From an uncultured Alphaproteobacteria bacterium (GTDB lineage Bacteria; Pseudomonadota; Alphaproteobacteria; RF32; CAG-239): 64,000 nt of DNA. The stretch covers positions 1 through 64,000 of the forward strand of contig CASDOS010000037.1 in NCBI GenBank assembly GCA_949282205.1, given 5' to 3'. Under the pieces are notes generated by a model, which saw only the letters and a program-made list of their open reading frames with translations, was not told where the DNA came from and ran no database searches. Both the position numbers and the translations under genes were made by a program. Positions 32,380 through 44,025 of this stretch are shown here, piece after piece. Numbering within the stretch: the stretch's first letter is position 1; the number at the start of each line of letters is the position of its first letter.

Positions 32380-33715
32380 GCAACCATTCCTCCGATGCTT
32401 TTAATGCGCGTGTCGACAAGGCCGCTTTTTTTTCAGTCCCCTTCAGATAGCGCAACTTCCCTTTAGATGTTTCAACTTTCGGCAATTCGGGAAACAGGCC
32501 GAAATTGATATTCATCGGTTGATAATGTTCTATATCCGTATCATCCTGTAAATGCGCCAGTTGACACCCAAATGCCGTTTCTCGCGGCGGTAAAAGCGGC
32601 GTTCTCCCTTTGGTGATTTCTGCCGCAAAATATCCTGCAAGCCACCCGATTGACGCACTTTCCACATACCCTTCACAACCGGTAATTTGTCCGGCAAACA
32701 TGATATGCGGCTGTGTCTTTAACCTTAAAAATTTATCCAAGAGAATCGGCGATTTTATAAATGTGTTTTTGTGTATCCCTCCAAGTCTTGCGAATACGGC
32801 TTTTTCCAGTCCGGGAATGGTTCGAAAAATACGCGTTTGTTCCGTATGCTTTAATTTGGTTTGAAAGCCTACCATATTGCGCAACGTGTCTTCTTTATTA
32901 TCTTGCCTTAGCTGCACAACCGCATAAGGACGCTCGCTCGTGTGCGGATTGCTCAATCCTACCGGTTTCATCGGACCGTACATTAAGGTATCTCGCCCTC
33001 GCTCCGCCATGACTTCAATCGGTAAACAACCATCAAAATATGTCGGCGTTTCAAAATCATGAAATTCAACCTTTTCCCCCGTCTGCAACGCCTCCACAAA
33101 TGCGTAATATTGCTCTTTATCCAGCGGACAATTGATGTAATCAAACTTATCGCCTTTATCGTAACGTGATTGATACCACGCTTTTTCAAAATCTATACTA
33201 TCTTTATATATTACCGGAGCTATCGCATCGTAAAATGATAATTTTTCACCGCCGATTGCTTCTGATATGCTACCGGCTAAAGCGTTTGATGTTAATGGTC
33301 CGGTCGCCACGATGCTTAAACCTTCTTCAGGCTTTGGTAATGACTTTATTTCTTGGGTAATTATTTCTATTAACCGATGAGTCTTTATTTTTTCGGTTAT
33401 ATATGCGGAAAATCTTTCTCTATCCACGGCCAACGCACCTCCGGCAGGAACGCGATTTTTATCCGCACTTTCCATTATCAGCGACTTTGCGTTTCGCATT
33501 TCTTGATGCAACAGGCCTACCGCATTATACAGCGAATCATCCGAACGGAGCGAATTTGAACATACCAACTCTGCAAAGCCGTCGCTTTTATGCGCCGGAG
33601 AGCGCTTATATGGTTTCATTTCATACAGTTTTACTTTTATGCCTCTTGTTGCCAATTGCCATGCGGCTTCCGCTCCGGCTAAACCGCCGCCTATGACGTT
33701 TACTTGTTCGGACAT
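32363..33715 (-). CDS. trmFO: Methylenetetrahydrofolate-dependent tRNA (uracil-54-C5) methyltransferase
   Basis: This 450-aa flavoenzyme makes ribothymidine at position 54 of tRNA, using methylene-tetrahydrofolate and FADH2. The N-terminal FAD fold is [33 protein letters not shown] carries one conserved Cys, and the [20 protein letters not shown] block carries the second. Length is typical. It replaces SAM-dependent TrmA and is characteristic of Firmicutes and Alphaproteobacteria. It leads an operon with the two prenyl-synthase-like genes. Start ATG with GGAAAGG upstream. Confidence 0.96.
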   Translation of the reverse strand: MSEQVNVIGGGLAGAEAAWQLATRGIKVKLYEMKPYKRSPAHKSDGFAELVCSNSLRSDDSLYNAVGLLHQEMRNAKSLIMESADKNRVPAGGALAVDRERFSAYITEKIKTHRLIEIITQEIKSLPKPEEGLSIVATGPLTSNALAGSISEAIGGEKLSFYDAIAPVIYKDSIDFEKAWYQSRYDKGDKFDYINCPLDKEQYYAFVEALQTGEKVEFHDFETPTYFDGCLPIEVMAERGRDTLMYGPMKPVGLSNPHTSERPYAVVQLRQDNKEDTLRNMVGFQTKLKHTEQTRIFRTIPGLEKAVFARLGGIHKNTFIKSPILLDKFLRLKTQPHIMFAGQITGCEGYVESASIGWLAGYFAAEITKGRTPLLPPRETAFGCQLAHLQDDTDIEHYQPMNINFGLFPELPKVETSKGKLRYLKGTEKKAALSTRALKASEEWLHEIGC

Positions 33716-33817
33716 TGCCTTTCCTCTTTGATTGATGTCGTTGAGTTCGCCTTTTGGTTATATCGTTTGTTCTTCGGTTTGTAAATACTAAAAATTAGAT
33801 GATTTTTAAAAAAAATT

Positions 33818-33826
33818 TGTTATAAT
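33818..33826 (+). promoter_or_regulatory. Extended -10 promoter
   Basis: TGTTATAAT, an extended -10 with perfect TATAAT at 33821-33826 and no good -35, 22 bases before the ATG at 33848. The same nonamer occurs before the pfkB-like gene. Confidence 0.65.
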
Positions 33827-33847
33827 GGCGCAGAATGGATTGAGAAA

Positions 33848-34807
33848 ATGAGTAAAAACAAACTGTTAACTTTTATCTTTATTTTATGCTCCGGTATGCT
33901 GTTTCAGCTTCCGAATACTTTTGCGCAATCTGAAATGGATCTGCTCCTTTTTGAGAAAAAAGCCGAAAGTACTCAAAATTCCCAAAAAATTAAAGATAAA
34001 TCTGCCGTGGATATTTCCGAATCCCTGACCGATAATCTGTCTAAATCTGATAAAAAAAATGATACTCAGAGTACCGAATCACAAGAATCCGAAAGTTGGC
34101 TCAAAAGCCTTATTTCCAAAGGTACAAGCGAAATTTTTAAAGATCCTGACGAAAAAGCTAAAGCTAAGGAAACTCAACGTATTGAACGAATTTTGCAAAA
34201 CAGACGCTCCAATGCCGCTAATTTTGATATTTCTAAAGTCAAACTTCGTATGTCGCCTAAAGAAGTCGAAGATACGCTCACGGCTCAGGGATATCGCAAA
34301 ATTCAAGAAAAAATGGAAATACCCAACTTTATTAAGTGGCGCAGTGAAGAATTATGCCGTCAACACGGTGTTATCGGTTTTGAACGTTTGAACGCCTGCG
34401 CAACCATGGTCGCAAAAGAAAACGGCTTTCAATTTATTGAACACCAGACTTATAATCGCTATATTACTCGTGAAACAATTGAAGTCTATTTTACTTCCAC
34501 CTTTACCGATAATTTGGCTCACCGGATTTTTTATAAAAGCTCCGCTCCTTTTAGCGACAGTAAAGCCTCTAAAAATGTTTATTTGAACAATCTTAAAATT
34601 TTCGATTTTTGGCACAGAATTGACCTTAAATACGGCAAACCTGATAATGAAACGGAAATTAAATGGGGATTGGGTGGCAAAAAACCTTACCTTAAAGCTG
34701 CTACAGGTACTTTGGAACTGGCGGATCCTTTACTTAAAAATTTAGACACAGCCAGAATGCTTAATGAAGATACCAGATTTGCCAATACGCAATATTATAC
34801 ATTTTAA
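33848..34807 (+). CDS. Exported protein, unknown
   Basis: This 319-aa protein has a signal peptide ending TFAQS. A Ser/Lys/Asp-rich low-complexity region (~35-90) is followed by a folded domain (~120-319). The domain begins ISKVKLRMSPKEVEDTLTAQGYR, a motif like those in periplasmic SmpA/OmlA-type modules where a strand is followed by a helix and G-Y. Cysteines at EELCRQ and LNACATM may pair. No family is assigned with confidence. It is transcribed from its own extended -10 promoter and is followed by chpT. Confidence 0.7.
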   Translation: MSKNKLLTFIFILCSGMLFQLPNTFAQSEMDLLLFEKKAESTQNSQKIKDKSAVDISESLTDNLSKSDKKNDTQSTESQESESWLKSLISKGTSEIFKDPDEKAKAKETQRIERILQNRRSNAANFDISKVKLRMSPKEVEDTLTAQGYRKIQEKMEIPNFIKWRSEELCRQHGVIGFERLNACATMVAKENGFQFIEHQTYNRYITRETIEVYFTSTFTDNLAHRIFYKSSAPFSDSKASKNVYLNNLKIFDFWHRIDLKYGKPDNETEIKWGLGGKKPYLKAATGTLELADPLLKNLDTARMLNEDTRFANTQYYTF

Positions 34808-34883
34808 ACGTTTTTTTAAATGCTTTAATGGCATATAGTGCCTAATTCGTTTTATGTGAAATTTATTTATGAAAGTTTTTTTT

Positions 34884-35489
34884 ATGAGTAATAGTGACGT
34901 TTATTTATCCGAACTTATCGCAACAAGATTATCTCATGACCTTATCGGTAATATCGGCGCAATTTCAAATGCTATCGAACTGCTTAATGAAGGTGATGAA
35001 GATGACAAGGATGATATCTCCAATATCTTGAATTTTAGCTCCAAGGTCTTGAGCAAACGACTTAAATTTTTTAGACTTTGTTTCGGTTTATCTAATGCGT
35101 CCGTTAAATCTTTAGAGGAACTTGTTACGATTTCTGCCGATTATCTCTCTACTTTGGGGAACCCTAATTATCCGATTGAAGCTGATTTTCGAATCTCTAC
35201 CCCTAAAATTTATAAACTGGTTATGCCGGCGGTCATGATGATGGCTGATACAATTGTTAAAGGCGGAAAAATCGCCGTCACCCAAACAGATGACGCTTTA
35301 CTTATACAGCCTTCTTCCCCGGTTGCGCTTAATAATGCCAAGTTGACGAATATATCTAATATCCTAAACGGAGGAAAACCCGAGGAGAACCCTTCTTCTT
35401 ACGCTCCTCTCTTCTATCTTTTGGCTTATTTGAACGGAAGCGGTGTGCAGATTAAACTCGACGGACAAACTTTGATTATCGGAGCTTGA
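34884..35489 (+). CDS. chpT: Histidine phosphotransferase ChpT
   Basis: This 201-aa protein matches ChpT, which passes phosphate from the hybrid kinase CckA to the cell-cycle regulator CtrA and to CpdR in alphaproteobacteria. The dimerisation/phosphotransfer helix reads LIATRLSHDLIGNIGAISNA, with the phosphorylated His in LSHDL. It is followed by the second helix of the hairpin (KRLKFFRLCFG) and a degenerate ATPase-like domain. No CckA, CtrA or CpdR gene is in the window. The ATG at 34869 is five codons earlier; the 34884 start has GAAAG upstream. priA begins six bases after the stop. Confidence 0.88.
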   Translation: MSNSDVYLSELIATRLSHDLIGNIGAISNAIELLNEGDEDDKDDISNILNFSSKVLSKRLKFFRLCFGLSNASVKSLEELVTISADYLSTLGNPNYPIEADFRISTPKIYKLVMPAVMMMADTIVKGGKIAVTQTDDALLIQPSSPVALNNAKLTNISNILNGGKPEENPSSYAPLFYLLAYLNGSGVQIKLDGQTLIIGA

Positions 35490-35495
35490 TTTAAT

Positions 35496-37676
35496 ATGGC
35501 TGTTTACGGCGTTCTTCTTCCTTTGCCTTTTGATGATGTCTTTGATTATTCCGCCGATGACGGTTTAGATGTCGGGCAGTTGGTTGAAGTGTCGTTCGGT
35601 CGTGAGGATTTGGTCGGAGTGGTTTGGAAAATCGGCAAGACCGCCGATATTCCTCCCTCAAAAATTAAAGCGATTAATTCAATTATCGCTCTGCCTAAAC
35701 TTTCACACTCTTTGCTTGCTTTTATCCAAAAAACAGCTCAGTATAATCTCGCTCCCATCGGCTTGGTGCTTAAAATGGTTCTGGGACTTAAAAGCAATCA
35801 ACTCCCTAAACAAAAAATCACACTCTACGGACTAAATATTAAAAATGAGAATCTGGACGGTATTCGTATTACCGAAAACAGAAAAGCCGTGTTTGATTTT
35901 TTAAGCAACGGTTTTGAGGCTGAAAAAGAACAAATTCTTTCAGCAACGGGAGTCAGTGACGCTGTTATTTCCGCAATGATTAAACATGGATTTCTCTATA
36001 AAAAAGATGTCATGGTTAATGAAGAATCCGTGGAGCAAATCGTTAATCTAAGTAAACCCACGCAACTTACCCACGAACAACAAAATGCCGCCGACGTATT
36101 AATTCGCAAGGTTAATAACGGGTTTTCCGCTACCTTGTTGGACGGTGTTACCGGTTCGGGTAAAACGGAAGTTTATTTTGAAGCCGTTGCCAAAACATTG
36201 GCTCTCGGTAAACAAGTTCTGGTTTTGGTGCCGGAAATCTCTTTAACCTCACAATGGCTCAGACGTTTTGAAGTGCGTTTTGGGGTTACACCGTTTATCT
36301 GGCACTCGGAAGTCGGCGTTAAAGATAAAGCCAAAACTTGGAAAGCCGTTACTCTTAACAAAGCAAAAGTTGTGGTTGGTGCTCGCTCCGCCCTCTTTTT
36401 ACCTTTTGCCGATTTGGGTATTATTGTGGTTGATGAAAGTCATGACCATTCGTTTAAACAAGAAAGTTTGGTTACTTATCAAGGTCGCGATATGGCTGTT
36501 CTGCGTGCTCATTTGGAAAAAATTCCCGTCATCCTTTCTACTGCCACACCCGATTTGGAAACTTTGGTTAATGTTGAAGAGGGAAAATATGATTGTGTGC
36601 GCTTGACCAAACGTTTTGCAAAAGCCGTCTTACCTGAAATTAAAATTATCGACTTGAAAAAAGATAAACCACAGAAAGGTCCGTGGGGTGTTTCGTTTTT
36701 GACGCCGACTTTGGTGGATGAAATTAACCATAATCTTCAACGCGGAGAGCAATCTATGCTCTTTCTTAACCGTCGCGGCTACGCTCCTTTGCTTATTTGT
36801 CGCGATTGCGGGCATCGTATTCAATGTCCGCATTGTACCGCTTGGCTTGCCGAACATCGTATTACAGGTGAATTGATTTGTCACCATTGCGGTTTCAAAA
36901 TGTTTACGCCTAAACGCTGTCCCGAATGCGGCTCCGAAGACGGATTGACCGCTTGCGGCCCAGGTGTCGAGCGAATCGCCGAAGAAGTTCGTAACCGCTT
37001 TCCCTTGGCGCGAACCGCTATTCTTTCCAGTGATATTACTACAAATTATAAACAAATCTCCGACGTCATCCATCGTACCGCTAATAAAGAAATCGATATT
37101 CTTATCGGTACACAGATTTTAGCTAAGGGACATAACTTTCCGGATTTGACGCTCGTGGGCGTGGTTGATGCCGATTTGGGATTGCTCGGCACGGATTTGC
37201 GCTCCAGCGAACAGACATTTCAACTTTTAGAGCAAGTTTCGGGACGTGCCGGACGCGGTGAGAAAAAAGGCGCAGTTTATTTGCAAACTCTTTATCCCGA
37301 TAATCTGGTTCTACAAGCTGTTATTGCTCATGATCGTGAACAATTTATTGAGATTGAAAAAAGTTCTCGGCGCTTGTTGAGAATGCCACCTTACGGTAAA
37401 CTGGCTGCTTTAATCGTTTCATCCACGAATCAACAAGCCGCAGAAGCTGCCGCCTATTATCTCGGTAAATGCGCACCTAATACCGAACTTATTGAAACTC
37501 TCGGTCCGGCTCCGGCTCCGATGAACTTGCTGCGTGGTCGTTATCGCTATCGCTTACTCCTTAAAACGGCGCGTAATGTCAATATTCAAAATGTTCTCAA
37601 AAAATGGTTGTCTATGGTTAAAATTAAAAGCAATGTTCGCGTTGATGTCGATATTAATCCCTACTCTTTCATGTAG
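35496..37676 (+). CDS. priA: Primosomal replication-restart helicase PriA
   Basis: This 726-aa DEAH helicase reloads the replisome at stalled forks. An N-terminal DNA-binding domain (~1-170) is followed by Walker A GVTGSGKTEVYFEA, Walker B VVDESHDHSFKQ, and the zinc-binding insert with eight cysteines (CRDCGHRIQCPHC and CHHCGF, CPECG). The C-terminal helicase motifs are IDILIGTQILAKGHNFP and QVSGRAGRGEKKG. All active-site motifs look intact. It is the second gene of the chpT-priA pair. Confidence 0.96.
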   Translation: MAVYGVLLPLPFDDVFDYSADDGLDVGQLVEVSFGREDLVGVVWKIGKTADIPPSKIKAINSIIALPKLSHSLLAFIQKTAQYNLAPIGLVLKMVLGLKSNQLPKQKITLYGLNIKNENLDGIRITENRKAVFDFLSNGFEAEKEQILSATGVSDAVISAMIKHGFLYKKDVMVNEESVEQIVNLSKPTQLTHEQQNAADVLIRKVNNGFSATLLDGVTGSGKTEVYFEAVAKTLALGKQVLVLVPEISLTSQWLRRFEVRFGVTPFIWHSEVGVKDKAKTWKAVTLNKAKVVVGARSALFLPFADLGIIVVDESHDHSFKQESLVTYQGRDMAVLRAHLEKIPVILSTATPDLETLVNVEEGKYDCVRLTKRFAKAVLPEIKIIDLKKDKPQKGPWGVSFLTPTLVDEINHNLQRGEQSMLFLNRRGYAPLLICRDCGHRIQCPHCTAWLAEHRITGELICHHCGFKMFTPKRCPECGSEDGLTACGPGVERIAEEVRNRFPLARTAILSSDITTNYKQISDVIHRTANKEIDILIGTQILAKGHNFPDLTLVGVVDADLGLLGTDLRSSEQTFQLLEQVSGRAGRGEKKGAVYLQTLYPDNLVLQAVIAHDREQFIEIEKSSRRLLRMPPYGKLAALIVSSTNQQAAEAAAYYLGKCAPNTELIETLGPAPAPMNLLRGRYRYRLLLKTARNVNIQNVLKKWLSMVKIKSNVRVDVDINPYSFM

Positions 37677-37697
37677 ATTTTGATGATTTTTTTTCAT

Positions 37698-37727
37698 TTG
37701 ACTTTTTTTGCCCAAAATACCTATATT
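37698..37727 (+). promoter_or_regulatory. Promoter of the repeat-protein gene at 37771
   Basis: TTGACT at 37698-37703 and TATATT at 37722-37727, spaced 18; leader about 37 bases, A/T-rich without a ribosome site. Confidence 0.65.
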
Positions 37728-37770
37728 CTTCCTAGCTTTTTTATTATTTTATCTTAAAAAATTTATCATT

Positions 37771-38433
37771 ATGAATGTTAGAGAATTATTTATTTTTGCC
37801 GGCTTGCCGACAGATGTTAAAATGCTGTACAAAGGTCTTGTCAAAAGAAAATTTGACCTGAAAAACGGTTGGATTGCAATTGTTTTGAAAAATAATATGG
37901 CTATCCTTCTGCGATATGGTCTTCAGAAAATGTCTTTCGGCGCCGTTAAACATATCGTCAGCGCTTCCGACGGAAAGTTTATGTTGATTAAAGAAAACGA
38001 AAAAAAGGCTATCTGGAATAAAGACGGAAAATACCTTTCCGATTTTTCTTCGAATGCCGAACTTTTTAGTAATGGATGGTATAAAAAGAAAATCAATGAC
38101 GGACTGGCTTTGTTTGATAACAATGGTGATTGTATCGGGCAAAATTTGCAAAATACAAAAGTCTTTCCCAACGGTTTCTTTTTTATGTCCGTGAAAAATG
38201 CTGATGACGGACATCTCGCCGGGGTTTACAACAATAAAAAAGAAAAATTAATTTTTACAAATTCTTCACATATTTGTATGCTTAGTAACGGGTGGTTTAT
38301 TGCTGAGGGAGAACTCTTCGATAACTCGGGTATACAATATCTGTCGTTGCATTCTTCTTCTAAACTTTCTCTTTTATTGTTGAAAGGTGTCGGTTCTCTG
38401 ATACCCCTTCTTAAGCGTTATGTTAAAAACTGA
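37771..38433 (+). CDS. WG-like beta-repeat protein, unknown (related to 54985-56058)
   Basis: From the ATG at 37771 this is 220 aa. Short beta-rich repeats carry an N-G-[WF]-[FY] core: LFSNGWYKKKIND, VFPNGFFFMSVK and MLSNGWFIAEG, each followed by a strand pair with a D-N-x-G turn (LFDNNGDCIG, LFDNSGI). This resembles WG/KWG-type repeats that build propeller-like folds. The C-terminus is basic and hydrophobic. No signal peptide is seen. The frame opens upstream at 37708 but that part contains the promoter. The start lacks a Shine-Dalgarno site. Confidence 0.7.
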   Translation: MNVRELFIFAGLPTDVKMLYKGLVKRKFDLKNGWIAIVLKNNMAILLRYGLQKMSFGAVKHIVSASDGKFMLIKENEKKAIWNKDGKYLSDFSSNAELFSNGWYKKKINDGLALFDNNGDCIGQNLQNTKVFPNGFFFMSVKNADDGHLAGVYNNKKEKLIFTNSSHICMLSNGWFIAEGELFDNSGIQYLSLHSSSKLSLLLLKGVGSLIPLLKRYVKN

Positions 38434-38452
38434 TTACCTTAACTCCTCTTTT

Positions 38453-38482
38453 AAGCCGATTTTCATAATCGGCTTTTTCTTT
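38453..38482 (+). terminator. Terminator before the ATP synthase operon
   Basis: AAGCCGATT and AATCGGCTT pair around four bases and are followed by TTTCTTTT, 19 bases past the stop at 38433. Confidence 0.9.
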
Positions 38483-38636
38483 TCCCCCTTTTCCATACCT
38501 TTTTATGCATTTTCATTGTGAAAAAATTTGTTTAGTGGTGGAAATTTTAATTTAAAATAAGTAATTTTATGGTAATCGTAGTCTAAAGTGATTGGTTATA
38601 GACTATTTACAGAGGCTTTTATTTGGGTTATTTCAG

Positions 38637-39197
38637 ATGCAAAAGTATTCAAAATTTAAAATCGCTGCAAATTATGCTTATGCTTGGTTTAATGCCGCTA
38701 AAGATAAAAATGTTGAAGATAAGGTTTTTGAAGAAGTGCAATTGTTGAAAACTTCTTATGCGCAGAATAAAGATATTTGGAATACTTTAGCCGCGCCGGT
38801 TGATGATAATTCTTTGAAATTGTCAATTGTTAAAGATTTGGCTAAAAAAATCAAACTTTCCGATATTTCTGCCGACGCTCTTTTGCTGATGACCGAAAAT
38901 AGACGTATGGCTTTGTTGGGACTTGTTCTTGATGAATTTGTTAAATCTTATTATCAAAATAAGGGAATTGTTGAGGTAACGGTTGAAACCGCTGTCGAAC
39001 TTTCTGATACACAAGATAAAAAATTACGCACTGTTTTGGAAGATAAACTTAATACGAAAGTCTTGCTTAATTATCTGGTTAATCCCGAAGTTCTAGGCGG
39101 CTTGAGAGTTAGTTTCAATTCTTTCTTAATTGACGATACTTTGCAAACTAAATTAAAGCGCATGAAATTACTTTTAAACGGAGGAGATGTGAAATAA
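38637..39197 (+). CDS. atpH: ATP synthase subunit delta
   Basis: This 186-aa subunit is the peripheral stalk protein (OSCP homolog) joining F1 to F0. KIAANYAYAWFNAAKD at the N-terminus and the conserved GGLRVSFNSFLIDDTLQTKLKRM C-terminal strand-helix (LGGLRVSF, LIDDTLQTKL) are typical. The reading frame opens at a TTG at 38592, but the ATG at 38637 gives the family-like N-terminus. It is the first gene of the F1 operon; F0 genes lie elsewhere, as usual in alphaproteobacteria. Confidence 0.93.
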   Translation: MQKYSKFKIAANYAYAWFNAAKDKNVEDKVFEEVQLLKTSYAQNKDIWNTLAAPVDDNSLKLSIVKDLAKKIKLSDISADALLLMTENRRMALLGLVLDEFVKSYYQNKGIVEVTVETAVELSDTQDKKLRTVLEDKLNTKVLLNYLVNPEVLGGLRVSFNSFLIDDTLQTKLKRMKLLLNGGDVK

Positions 39198-39236
39198 TGT
39201 GTTTTCTAATTTTTATGGTGAAGAAAGGAAAATGAT

Positions 39237-40793
39237 ATGGCTGTGAAAGCAGAAGAAATTTCCAATATTCTCAAAGAAAAAATCGAACACTATAACTTTA
39301 ATCCCGATATGGAAGAAGTTGGACGTGTTCTTTCGGTCGGCGACGGTATCGCTACCGTCTATGGTTTAACCGGTGTCGAATATAACGAAATGGTTGAGTT
39401 TGCATCCGGTGTTAAAGGTATGGCTCTTAACCTCGGCGAAGACAGCGTCGGCGTGGTTATTTTCGGTTCCGACGCCGAAATTAAAGAAGGTGATATCGTT
39501 AAACGTACTAATAAAATTATCAGCGTACCGGTCGGAAAAGAATTACTTGGTCGTGTGGTTAATGCTTTGGGACAACCTATTGACGGATTGGGATCAATTA
39601 AAGCTAAAGAGTTTGCTAATGTTGAAACAAAAGCGCCGGGGATTATTGAACGTCGTAGTGTGCATGAACCTGTACAAACCGGATTGAAAATTATCGACTC
39701 GCTTATCCCTATCGGGCGCGGACAACGTGAATTGATTATCGGGGACAGACAAACCGGTAAAACTTCTATCATCGTTGATACTATTATTAACCAGAAATCT
39801 GTTAATGATGCTGCTAAAAGCGATAAAGAAAAATTGTTCTGTATTTATGTCGCTATTGGACAAAAACGCTCCACCGTCGCTCAGGTCGTTAAAACTCTTA
39901 AAGATTACGGCGCAATGGATTATACTATCGTGGTGGCCGCTACGGCTTCCGATGCTGCACCGTTGCAATATATCGCACCTTACGCCGGTTGCACAATGGG
40001 GGAATACTTCCGTGATCGTGGTATGCACGCCGTTATCTTTTATGATGACTTGTCCAAACAAGCTACGGCATATCGTCAGATGTCTTTGCTTTTACGGCGT
40101 CCGCCAGGGCGTGAGGCTTATCCTGGGGATGTGTTCTATTTGCACTCAAGATTGCTGGAACGCGCGGCGAAACTTGATGAGGCGCATGGTAGCGGTTCCC
40201 TAACGGCTTTGCCGGTTATTGAAACTCAAGCCGGTGATATTTCGGCCTATATTCCGACTAACGTTATTTCTATTACCGATGGGCAGATATTCTTGGAAAC
40301 CGGTTTGTTCTATCAAGGTATTCGTCCTGCCGTTAATGTCGGTATTTCCGTCAGCCGTGTCGGTTCTGCCGCTCAGGTTAAGGCGATGAAACAAGTTGCT
40401 GGTACTATGAAACTTGATTTGGCTCAATATCGTGAAATGGCGGCTTTCTCGCAGTTTTCTTCAGATCTTGATATCGCTACGAAGAAATTGTTGGAACGTG
40501 GCGTGCGTTTGACCGAACTGTTGAAACAACCTGTTTATCACCCTCTTCCGGTTGAAGAAGAAGTTGTTTCATTGTTTGCCGGCGCTCGTGGCTTCTTGGA
40601 TGAACTTGAAGTGTCTCAAATTAAAGATTTTGAACAGTTTATGCTCGAAACTATTAAACGCGAAAAAAGTAGTGTCTTAAAAGAAATTCGTGAACAGAAA
40701 GTGCTTTCCGAAGAGTTGGAAAAATCTCTCAGCGATTTCATGAGGCAGGCTGTTGACGCTTATAAGAAAAAAATAGCACAGGAAGCGGCTTAA
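39237..40793 (+). CDS. atpA: ATP synthase subunit alpha
   Basis: This 518-aa non-catalytic nucleotide-binding F1 subunit has the P-loop GDRQTGKTS, LEGAGxYGL-region equivalent [12 protein letters not shown], and the conserved arginine-finger segment [17 protein letters not shown]. Full length with no odd features. It has a GAAAGGAAAATGAT ribosome site. It is 39 bases after atpH and followed by a strong hairpin before atpG. Confidence 0.98.
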   Translation: MAVKAEEISNILKEKIEHYNFNPDMEEVGRVLSVGDGIATVYGLTGVEYNEMVEFASGVKGMALNLGEDSVGVVIFGSDAEIKEGDIVKRTNKIISVPVGKELLGRVVNALGQPIDGLGSIKAKEFANVETKAPGIIERRSVHEPVQTGLKIIDSLIPIGRGQRELIIGDRQTGKTSIIVDTIINQKSVNDAAKSDKEKLFCIYVAIGQKRSTVAQVVKTLKDYGAMDYTIVVAATASDAAPLQYIAPYAGCTMGEYFRDRGMHAVIFYDDLSKQATAYRQMSLLLRRPPGREAYPGDVFYLHSRLLERAAKLDEAHGSGSLTALPVIETQAGDISAYIPTNVISITDGQIFLETGLFYQGIRPAVNVGISVSRVGSAAQVKAMKQVAGTMKLDLAQYREMAAFSQFSSDLDIATKKLLERGVRLTELLKQPVYHPLPVEEEVVSLFAGARGFLDELEVSQIKDFEQFMLETIKREKSSVLKEIREQKVLSEELEKSLSDFMRQAVDAYKKKIAQEAA

Positions 40794-40801
40794 TTTATCT
40801 C

Positions 40802-40839
40802 TTCATTAGGAACAGAGATGCTACTTTGTTCCTAATGAA
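40802..40839 (+). promoter_or_regulatory. Strong intercistronic hairpin between atpA and atpG
   Basis: TTCATTAGGAACA and TGTTCCTAATGAA form a perfect 13-bp stem around a 12-base loop, starting nine bases past the atpA stop. It is followed by AAGTTTAG rather than a T-run, so it looks like an mRNA processing or stability element, or at most a weak attenuator. Confidence 0.8.
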
Positions 40840-40883
40840 AGTTTAGTTGTTTTCTTGATGGTTGCAATGAAAGGATTGTTGTT

Positions 40884-43381
<2,498 letters not shown>

Positions 43382-43382
43382 T

Positions 43383-43751
43383 ATGGCTTTGGATATTCAA
43401 CTTAAAATTTATATGCCTGAAAAATTGGTGTTGGATACGAAAGTTTATCGTGTCGTCTTACCGGCGAAAAATATGCCTCTTACCGTTATTAAAGGCAGAG
43501 CACCCACTTTGATGGCGCTGAGTATGGGACTGTTGCAGATTTTAGACGAATCTAATCATGTTGCCGACGAATGGTTCATCTCGGTTGGTTCTGCCGATAT
43601 TAAAGAGGATACTTGTACGGTACTCACAGAATCCGCTTTTAATAAAAAGGACTTAAATCTTGAGTTGGTCAGACAAATGTATGAGGATTTTAAAAATCCA
43701 TACTATAAATGGCTACTCGATTATTTCGAAAACGAAAAAAATAAAAAATAG
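43383..43751 (+). CDS. atpC: ATP synthase subunit epsilon, short C-terminus
   Basis: This 122-aa subunit has the N-terminal beta-sandwich (LKIYMPEKLVLDTKVYRVVLPA, then FISVGSADIKEDTCTVLTE). The region after residue ~85 is short and does not look like the two-helix hairpin that in E. coli and Bacillus binds ATP and inhibits the enzyme. Regulation by epsilon may therefore be weak. It starts one base after the atpD stop. It is the last gene of the operon. Confidence 0.92.
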   Translation: MALDIQLKIYMPEKLVLDTKVYRVVLPAKNMPLTVIKGRAPTLMALSMGLLQILDESNHVADEWFISVGSADIKEDTCTVLTESAFNKKDLNLELVRQMYEDFKNPYYKWLLDYFENEKNKK

Positions 43752-43770
43752 TCTTTTTCTTATCGAATTT

Positions 43771-43803
43771 TAAGCTGCCTTGTTTTTAAGGCGGCTTTTT
43801 TTT
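43771..43803 (+). terminator. Terminator of the ATP synthase operon
   Basis: AAGCTGCCTT and AAGGCGGCTT pair (one G-U) around GTTTTT and are followed by eight T, 20 bases past atpC. Confidence 0.93.
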
Positions 43804-43971
43804 GCCCTGTTTGCTCACAAAAAAACGTTTATTTGGGATAAGAAAACCATCTGGTTAGATTATACCGACGTACAATAACTTGTTTTTTCATATCGTAAAG
43901 TTTACGGCTAAATTAAATTTTCAGTTTATCGAGAGATATTTATTTGGTTGTGTGAAAAAAATGCTCCGTTG

Positions 43972-44000
43972 TTGACCTTAACACTGTCTTCGGCTATGTT
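43972..44000 (+). promoter_or_regulatory. Promoter of the GT39/83-like gene
   Basis: TTGACC at 43972-43977 and TATGTT at 43995-44000, spaced 17. It overlaps the upstream part of the reading frame and so favours the TTG start at 44026. The remaining bases from 43804 hold nothing else I recognise. Confidence 0.65.
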
Positions 44001-44025
44001 GTCCTTAAGTTTTAGGAGAAAAATT

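Noticed and set aside
39359-40427. Long antisense open frames within atpA (137 and 155 codons)
   Set aside because: They mirror the codon pattern of atpA, have no ribosome site, and encode nothing recognisable.
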